Origin: an uncultured Acetatifactor sp.
GTDB lineage: Bacteria > Bacillota > Clostridia > Lachnospirales > Lachnospiraceae
NCBI GenBank assembly: GCA_910577035.1
Contig: CAJTKW010000031.1
Location: 5,037 to 49,177 of the forward strand
Reading direction: 5' to 3'
DNA: 44,141 nt
In this document: positions 39,568 to 44,141 of the stretch, one piece after another
Numbering within the stretch: the first letter of the stretch is position 1
Layout: each line of letters opens with the position of its first letter
The notes under the pieces: generated by a model
What the model saw: only the letters and a program-made list of their open reading frames with translations
The model's database searches: none
Told to the model about the DNA's origin: nothing
Made by a program: the position numbers and the translations under genes

Positions 39568-40839
39568 ATGAATGTAAAAAACGGAATATGTAAGAAAGCA
39601 TTTGCTTTCACGATACTGTCTGCTGTATTTTTAATGTCTCTGCCAGCATGCGGGAGCGAGCCGGCTGCACATACGGAGGATACTGTTTTGGACAGTCAGG
39701 CGGCCTTGAAAACTGCCCTGTCGGATACCGATTCCGGTACGGGAAGCTCGGAGGCTGAGGAGAATATAGCTGAGCCCACAGGAGATCCCGCTGTTACGGA
39801 AAAACCTGTAACTACAGAAAAGCCGTCAGCCGCGGAAAAGCCGTCAGCAACAGAGGATCCCTCCGCCACGGAAAAGCCAAAAGCGACAGAGAAGCCCTCT
39901 GCCACAGAGAAGCCGTCAGCGACAGAGAAGCCCTCCGCCACGGAGAAGCCGTCAGCGACGGAGAAGCCCTCCGCCACGGAGAAGCCGTCAGCGACGGAGA
40001 AGCCCTCCGCCACGGAAAAGCCGTCAGCGACGGAAAAGCCGGCAGCGACGGAGAAGCCTTCGGCCACGGAGAAGCCCGCGGCGACTCCGACACCGACTGC
40101 TACACCTGAGCCTGCTCACAATCCGGGAACATCACAGACGAATCCCGAGAGCCCTGGCACTTCGGCTGCACCCACACAGACGCCCGCCGAATCTGTTCCT
40201 GGCACGGAGGGTTCCGGATGCAGCCATAATATTGTATGGCAGTGGCAGTTGAACGAGACATTTCCCGAGAACTGCACGGGCCGGTCCCGTATCGTGGATA
40301 TGTGTTCCAAGTGCGGGTATATCCAGAAAGTCTACAGTGACACCGGTATTGTTGAGAGCCACGCATATCGAGAGCCCATTGTGATATGGCCTACATGTGT
40401 AAGCGAGGGAGAGCAATATCACATATGTGAGCGGTGCGGTAAAGAGGGGGAACACATTAAGATGCCTGTTGACAAAAATAACCATAATTATGTCAGGGGC
40501 ACGGAGGTTGTCGTGGAGCCCGGCAGCTGTAACAGGCAGGCGGTGCTGGAGGTAACGTACGTCTGCACCCTGTGCGGCGACAGCTATATCAGGGATGAGC
40601 TTGGCAGTGTTGACAGCCAAAATCATACTGACTATGACGGTGACGGTATTTGTAATTGCTGTGGTGCCGTGTGCGGGAAACCTGTACAGCCACCCGTGGA
40701 GGAATCCCAGCCGGAGGAATCCCAGCCGGAGGAATCCCAGCCGGAGGAATCTCAGCCTGTGGAATCCCAGCCTGTGTCTGCACCTGAGCCAGCCTGGGAC
40801 GCAACCAGGGAAGCGCTGATGAAATCATCGCTTCCTTAA
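39568..40839 (+). CDS. Repeat-stalked lipoprotein with an array of CxxC zinc-ribbon-like motifs
   Basis: 423 residues from the ATG at 39568 (AAAGGATG upstream). Signal peptide ending SLPACGS, a lipobox with Cys28. Residues about 76-171 are sixteen 6-residue ATEKPS-type repeats, a Thr/Pro stalk likely to cross the cell wall. The outer domain (about 210-370) has CSH, CSKCG, CERCG, CTLCG, and CNCCG motifs with His residues between, as in exported zinc-ribbon proteins. A PEESQ-repeat tail follows. The final residues EALMKSSLP and the stop codon come from the inverted-repeat element at 40808, so the original C-terminus has been replaced. Role unknown; a paralogue in design of the lipoprotein before it. 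Confidence 0.82.
   Translation: MNVKNGICKKAFAFTILSAVFLMSLPACGSEPAAHTEDTVLDSQAALKTALSDTDSGTGSSEAEENIAEPTGDPAVTEKPVTTEKPSAAEKPSATEDPSATEKPKATEKPSATEKPSATEKPSATEKPSATEKPSATEKPSATEKPSATEKPSATEKPAATEKPSATEKPAATPTPTATPEPAHNPGTSQTNPESPGTSAAPTQTPAESVPGTEGSGCSHNIVWQWQLNETFPENCTGRSRIVDMCSKCGYIQKVYSDTGIVESHAYREPIVIWPTCVSEGEQYHICERCGKEGEHIKMPVDKNNHNYVRGTEVVVEPGSCNRQAVLEVTYVCTLCGDSYIRDELGSVDSQNHTDYDGDGICNCCGAVCGKPVQPPVEESQPEESQPEESQPEESQPVESQPVSAPEPAWDATREALMKSSLP
39793..40080 (+). repeat. Sixteen 18-bp in-frame repeats (ATEKPS)
   Basis: Units alternate between GCGACGGAGAAGCCCTCC and GCCACGGAGAAGCCGTCA, giving a 36-bp higher-order pattern. The near-identity of neighbouring units points to recent expansion. 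Confidence 0.92.
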
Positions 40840-40948
40840 GAGCCTCCGGCGGATGCGCACGGATTTGCAGGGGTTTTTGTTGCTTCGCAACGCAGAATCC
40901 CAAAGCCAACAAGGTGGCTTGCGGGAAACGTTTTCATCAGCGTTGCCC
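40808..40948 (+). repeat. Dispersed inverted-repeat element, copy B (long form)
   Basis: 141 bp with imperfect 17-bp inverted ends GGGAAGCGCTGATGAAA (40808-40824) and TTTCATCAGCGTTGCCC (40932-40948). Outer parts match copy A at 35701-35770; the middle, about 70 bp, includes GTTGCTTCGCAAC. It overlaps the 3' end of the lipoprotein gene and ends 41 bases before the next gene. It has no ORF and is MITE-like or a structured RNA. Confidence 0.75.
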
Positions 40949-40989
40949 TAGATATGAAAGCCTTTAAAGATAAGAAAAAGGAGAAACAA

Positions 40990-41853
40990 ATGAAAGCAAA
41001 ACGAATTACAACACTTATAATGGCACTGGCCCTGATGCTTTCCCTCTCCGCCTGCGGCGGAAACAGAGATGACATACATGCCCGTATTGAGGGTGACACG
41101 CTCTACCTTTCCGGCAGAGGAACAGTAAACCACGAAGATTTCGACGATTTTAGTCCGGTTATCGTAGTGGTCGAGAAAGGAATTACCGGGATTGGTGAAG
41201 GCGCGTTCCATATGTGCGGAAACATGACCGAAATAACGCTGCCCGAAGGTATGAAGAGCATCGGCGACGGTGCGTTCAGTGCGTGCAGCAGTCTGAAAAC
41301 GGTCACTTTGCCGGAGAGCGTGAAGAGTATCGGCGAGGGTGCATTCCGCGAATGCAGCGGCCTGCTTCTCATCAGCCTGCCCGAAAGCGTGGAGAGTATC
41401 GGCCAGGCTGCATTCTACAGGTGCAGCAGCCTGATGTCCATCAATTTGCCGGAAGGCCTGAAGAGCATCGGCGATGCTGCATTCAACGGATGCAGCAGCC
41501 TGACAGAAATTACCCTGCCGGAGGGCGTGAAAACCATTGGCGAATATGCGTTTCTGGAATGCAGCAGCCTCACCTCTGTCAGCCTGCCCGAAGGCGTGGA
41601 GAGTATCGGCGTTGGTGCGTTCTATGGATGCAGAAGCCTGAGAAGTATCAACCTGCCTGACAGCGTGAAGAGTGTCGGTGCCGAGGCATTCATATTGTGT
41701 GAAAGCCTGTCAGAGGTGACACTTGGCACCGGTTTGCAGGAATTTCCCAGCTTTGACGGCGCCTATGCGCTTACCCGGATCAAAGCCCCCAGGAGCCTGC
41801 AGGAATCGGCCATAAAGTCCGGGATTGATCTGTCCCTGATTGAATGGTATTAA
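40990..41853 (+). CDS. BspA-like leucine-rich-repeat lipoprotein
   Basis: 287 residues from the ATG at 40990, with AAGGAG 6-7 bases upstream; the frame from 40954 starts within the flank of the repeat element. Signal peptide with lipobox LSACGG. From about residue 60, eight or so 23-residue LRR_5 repeats of the form SIGEGAFRECSGLLLISLPE follow. This BspA-type fold is common on the surface of gut and oral bacteria and binds host or bacterial ligands. It is the last gene of the surface-protein group. The ending IKSGIDLSLIEWY is a normal cap. The element at 40808-40948 separates it from the operon, so it may depend on read-through. Confidence 0.88.
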   Translation: MKAKRITTLIMALALMLSLSACGGNRDDIHARIEGDTLYLSGRGTVNHEDFDDFSPVIVVVEKGITGIGEGAFHMCGNMTEITLPEGMKSIGDGAFSACSSLKTVTLPESVKSIGEGAFRECSGLLLISLPESVESIGQAAFYRCSSLMSINLPEGLKSIGDAAFNGCSSLTEITLPEGVKTIGEYAFLECSSLTSVSLPEGVESIGVGAFYGCRSLRSINLPDSVKSVGAEAFILCESLSEVTLGTGLQEFPSFDGAYALTRIKAPRSLQESAIKSGIDLSLIEWY

Positions 41854-42003
41854 CAGCCGGCATCCAAAACGGAAAGACAGCTCGTGACAGTTTCCGGATT
41901 TAAGAGGAGATGGTGGAGCAGTACCGCCTTGGGGAAGCAGTTCCGGCGGGAATTTCTGAGGACTTTTCCGTAAAGCTGTAATAGAATAAAATCATAAAAA
42001 GTC

Positions 42004-42063
42004 CTGTAAACGGTGTAAAGGTGAGGTTTACAGTGATAAGGAAGTATAGAAACTAACTTATCA
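42004..42063 (+). other. Two abutting hairpins in the 41854-42221 gap
   Basis: CTGTAAAC/GTTTACAG (42004-42011/42026-42033) is followed with no gap by TGATAAG/CTTATCA (42034-42040/42057-42063). The terminator at 42087-42135 comes 23 bases later. The remainder of the gap holds no supported gene; a 23-codon frame at 41910-41981 is too short to call. The three stems in a row could be a small RNA ending at the terminator. Confidence 0.4.
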
Positions 42064-42086
42064 TTAACGCTGACAAACAGGGTGCA

Positions 42087-42135
42087 AAAGAGGGGAGTAA
42101 CCCACTATGGTAAATGTGTGGTTCTTCCCCTTTTT
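42087..42135. terminator. Terminator between the LRR lipoprotein and the nuclease gene
   Basis: AAAAGAGGGGAGTAACCCAC pairs, with small bulges, with GTGTGGTTCTTCCCCTTTTT around a loop of about 10 bases. Runs of T on the plus strand and of A before it allow function in both directions for the convergent genes. Confidence 0.65.
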
Positions 42136-42221
42136 ATCATTGGTTATGCTTTTGAAGCAGAAATTTTATTATCATTTCTACAATCAATTAGAAAGATAGC
42201 ATCATCAATCATATCTTCATA

Positions 42222-43643
42222 TCATGCGTCCTTAATTATCTGTTCAGAATAAACTTGTTCTTCTTCTGAAAAGTAAAATATTACAATCAAGCTTCCGTCT
42301 GCACAATTTGCCGCTTCATAAATTTTCACTTGTGTAAATACATGGGCTAATTTGGAATTACTTGCTAACTTAAACTCAACAATATTTTGATTAGCTTGTC
42401 CCTTTGAAATAATAAAGTCGGTTTGTCCTCTCCCGTTATTTGATTCTGCATCTACTTTGTAAGTTGTTCCATACCAAACAAAACGGAAAAGCCTTTGCAA
42501 ATCATTTTCTTGGGCTATCTGAACTCCTTTTACATATAAATTTTTGTAGCCGTCACAATCCTCAATAATATGCTTAAAAAATTTGATTCGTTGCTTTGCT
42601 TCCTCTCTGGCTGTCAACATTTCATTTCTTTGATAATTTTTACTTTCAAAAAGAGTAATCATATTTTTTGATGCAACGAACAATTTCTTTAATTGTGTTT
42701 CTAACTCGTCTTGACATTGTAAACGTATTTCATCAGTATCCGTTTCTCTTAATTTTATATAATAATCATAAAGTTCTGGATATTCTTTTACTACTTCTTC
42801 AAATGCTCGTTTTTCAACTTTTTTTATAGATTTTTCATTTACTGCCCTTTTATTTTTTCGTTGATTTTCTTCATATCTCCTAACAGCTAAACCAATATAA
42901 TTATTTACATATGCCCGTAATGTATCATTTTCTATTACAGTACGGATTCGGTCATAACTATTCAAAAAATCTTTTCTGTTTATTGCCGGTTCGTCTTCCC
43001 GCAAAATGTCATATGGTGTTAAAATGACATATTCTTTTTTGTTGTCTTCATTATAAATGTATGGCAAAACAAATTCCTTGCTAACAAAACTTTCTGTATC
43101 GTAATTAAAATAAACCTTGTCTACAGGAAATTTTTCAAGAAATTCTTTTTTGATATTCTTTAGGGCGAAAGTTTCTGTATATTCACAAAGGAAACCTTTT
43201 ATCAAATTTACAGTCAAATCACTGATTTTATCCTTTCCACTACCCTCAAATAGAAGCATTACTTTTTCTATATGTGTAGATTTAGAAATACTATGCGTAT
43301 TCACTGCAAATTCTATATTGTTGTATAAGAAATTAGCGTATTTTTTTCCTAATGCCAGTCCTTTATTCCCATACAATGAATATCCTAACCAATTGTTGGG
43401 AACCTCACTAAAGTTGAACCATGCGTTAATTTCTTTAGTAGTAAGTCCTTGAGTCGCTTTGGTATATAAGAAGTGGAAATAACGAATAATACTTTTATGT
43501 AATTCAGTATATCTTTCGTTTTTACTATTAAAAATCAGCATGGGATCAACAAACAATGGAACATCGCAAATTAAAGAAATATCAACAGCGCCATATGACA
43601 TTAATATGTCACTACTCACTTGGAATTTTTCAGTAAAAAACAT
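42222..43643 (-). CDS. Unrecognised PD-(D/E)XK-type nuclease, AT-rich gene
   Basis: 473 residues with GGAGG 8 bases before the ATG. The C-terminal part (404-473) has GRGQTDFIIS and NIVEFKLASN, a D-x(13)-E-x-K arrangement (D409, E423, K425) of the PD-(D/E)XK nuclease fold. The first 400 residues are helical and charged, opening VSSDILMSYGAVDISLICDV and PLFVDPMLIFNS, with KKVEKRAFEEVVKEYPELYD in the middle; no known domain was recognised. The gene is clearly more AT-rich than its neighbours and uses AT-ending codons, so it was probably acquired by transfer. It stands alone with its own promoter. A role in phage or plasmid defence is plausible but unproven. Confidence 0.8.
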   Translation of the reverse strand: MFFTEKFQVSSDILMSYGAVDISLICDVPLFVDPMLIFNSKNERYTELHKSIIRYFHFLYTKATQGLTTKEINAWFNFSEVPNNWLGYSLYGNKGLALGKKYANFLYNNIEFAVNTHSISKSTHIEKVMLLFEGSGKDKISDLTVNLIKGFLCEYTETFALKNIKKEFLEKFPVDKVYFNYDTESFVSKEFVLPYIYNEDNKKEYVILTPYDILREDEPAINRKDFLNSYDRIRTVIENDTLRAYVNNYIGLAVRRYEENQRKNKRAVNEKSIKKVEKRAFEEVVKEYPELYDYYIKLRETDTDEIRLQCQDELETQLKKLFVASKNMITLFESKNYQRNEMLTAREEAKQRIKFFKHIIEDCDGYKNLYVKGVQIAQENDLQRLFRFVWYGTTYKVDAESNNGRGQTDFIISKGQANQNIVEFKLASNSKLAHVFTQVKIYEAANCADGSLIVIFYFSEEEQVYSEQIIKDA

Positions 43644-43674
43644 TTTGTTTCCCTCCGCTTATTAGATTAGTGAT

Positions 43675-43704
43675 ATTATACTATACTTAGACATATTTTG
43701 TCGA
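43675..43704 (-). promoter_or_regulatory. Promoter of the nuclease gene
   Basis: On the minus strand TCGACA (43699-43704), 18 bp, TATAAT (43675-43680), 32 bases before the ATG. The surroundings are very AT-rich. An inverted pair TGTTACGCA (43720-43728) / TGCGTAACA (43825-43833) lies upstream. Confidence 0.6.
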
Positions 43705-43849
43705 TAATATAAAAATTTCTGTTACGCATTAGAAGTATATTTTTGAAGGCAGACATATAAACCCCTTACCCCGTCATTTCAACGCTCACAAAGCCGCATA
43801 AATCAAGGACAAAATAACCCCTACTGCGTAACAATCCCCATAATAAATT

Positions 43850-43881
43850 GAGGGCGAAAGCAGTCTGCTGATTTCGCCCTC
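43850..43881. terminator. Hairpin, likely terminator
   Basis: Perfect 10-bp stem GAGGGCGAAA / TTTCGCCCTC with a 12-base loop. It lies 3' of the partial gene at the right edge. Confidence 0.6.
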
Positions 43882-43893
43882 TTGATTACCCAT

Positions 43894-43967
43894 TAGCAAA
43901 GGCGGGAAAAGCTGTCAAGGGCGCGAAGCGCGAAGTTTACCCTTGACAGCTTTTCCCGTCTTTGCTA
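43894..43967. repeat. 28-bp-arm inverted repeat with internal CGCG-AAG-CGCG
   Basis: Arms 43894-43921 and 43940-43967 differ at one position; the 18-base loop is itself partly self-complementary. It starts 5 bases after the stop of the right-edge gene, read leftward. Similar long stems occur in integrative conjugative elements of Firmicutes, according to memory. The 328-base gap 43644-43971 holds only this, the previous hairpin and the nuclease promoter. Confidence 0.75.
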
Positions 43968-43971
43968 CTCC

Positions 43972-44141
43972 CTATCGGTCAAAGCGGAATTTCAATATGG
44001 CTTCAACCAGTTTCGCCTTTAATCTGTCCTGTGTGTCGTCATTGATATGCCCCTTATACATAGACAGATATTTGATGTGTGCGGTGTAGTGCCGCAATAC
44101 TGCGTCTACCGCTTCCGGCTCTCCGGCAACGGCTTTTTCGA
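43972..44141 (-). CDS. C-terminal part of an ICE-type helix-turn-helix protein (truncated by window edge)
   Basis: 55 residues are visible before the TAG at 43972-43974; the start lies beyond the right edge. The segment EAVDAVLRHYTAHIKYLSMY, KGHINDDTQDRLKAKLVEAI and LKFRFDR resembles the C-terminal half of the small sigma-like/HTH proteins found in Tn916- and Tn1549-like conjugative elements, where a similar phrase of the form avLkhY..yI..LS and RL..KLi..iL.F is typical. This would place a mobile element at the right edge, next to the transferred nuclease gene. The assignment is from memory and tentative. Confidence 0.55.
   Translation of the reverse strand, partial: EKAVAGEPEAVDAVLRHYTAHIKYLSMYKGHINDDTQDRLKAKLVEAILKFRFDR

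Noticed and set aside
38525..40080. Regular repeats as a CRISPR array
   Set aside because: The repeats are in-frame coding units without spacers, and no cas genes are in the window.
39696..40093. Minus-strand ORFs rich in Phe-Ser-Val-Ala opposite the ATEKPS repeats
   Set aside because: Shadow frames of the repeats; the plus-strand gene has a signal peptide, lipobox and SD.
41214..41660. Alternative plus-strand frame in the LRR gene
   Set aside because: Periodic shadow of the 69-bp LRR units; no SD and no family match.
42087..42135. Resemblance of AGAGGGGAGTAACC to the start of the yybP-ykoY riboswitch
   Set aside because: The rest of the riboswitch is missing; the sequence forms a simple terminator hairpin and no regulated gene follows on the plus strand.

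Overview
The window reads as chromosomal DNA of a low-to-mid GC Gram-positive gut anaerobe, most likely a member of the Lachnospiraceae (Clostridia). The grounds are strong AGGAGG-type ribosome binding sites, TTG and GTG starts, a LytTR/DUF3021 pair, DUF3781, a BspA-type leucine-rich-repeat lipoprotein, and a zinc-ribbon ECF sigma factor carrying its own membrane segment. No rRNA, tRNA or CRISPR array was seen. The genus assignment is inference; the gene calls come from the sequence.

Left part (1-10.7 kb). The tail of a P-loop kinase-like gene is followed by an N-terminally shortened DUF1016 (YhcG-type) nuclease overlapping a full-length type III restriction Res subunit; no Mod methyltransferase is in view. 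Then come a frameshifted transposase remnant, a DUF402 gene with an operator-like palindrome over its promoter, an XRE regulator, an Erm-type 23S rRNA methyltransferase whose ribosome binding site can pair with an upstream anti-SD sequence, two small proteins of unknown role, an AraC/GyrI-type regulator with a stand-alone GyrI-like protein, and a collapsed XRE gene.

Middle part (10.7-30.6 kb). Five ABC transporter cassettes lie side by side, each with a different regulator: (1) TetR plus ATPase/FtsX permease, with the same 15-bp palindrome before both units; (2) a two-component system with a short-loop kinase plus ATPase/FtsX permease; (3) a second two-component system with a large sensor domain plus ATPase/ABC-2 permease; (4) TetR plus ATPase/ABC-2 permease; (5) LytTR plus DUF3021 plus ATPase/ABC-2 permease, divergent from a WYL regulator. 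Candidate operators can be read for most of them. Two intergenic leaders (about 14.8-15.1 kb and 21.97-22.15 kb) are unusually rich in hairpins.

Right part (30.6-44.1 kb). A WYL regulator and a soluble hybrid sensor kinase are followed by a few small genes, a DUF3781 protein and an AAC(6')-like acetyltransferase. Next is a candidate surface-stress locus: an ECF-type promoter, a 41-residue ORF, the zinc-ribbon/ECF sigma/transmembrane/ectodomain fusion protein, two repeat-stalked lipoproteins with Cys/His metal-site motifs, and a BspA-like LRR lipoprotein. A dispersed inverted-repeat element occurs twice here and supplies the last codons and stop of one lipoprotein gene. The right edge holds an AT-rich gene for an unrecognised PD-(D/E)XK nuclease, then long hairpins and the 3' end of a gene resembling helix-turn-helix proteins of integrative conjugative elements.

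Overall this looks like an accessory region for antibiotic, peptide and phage defence: target methylation, drug acetylation, five inducible exporters, and restriction-type nucleases at both edges.
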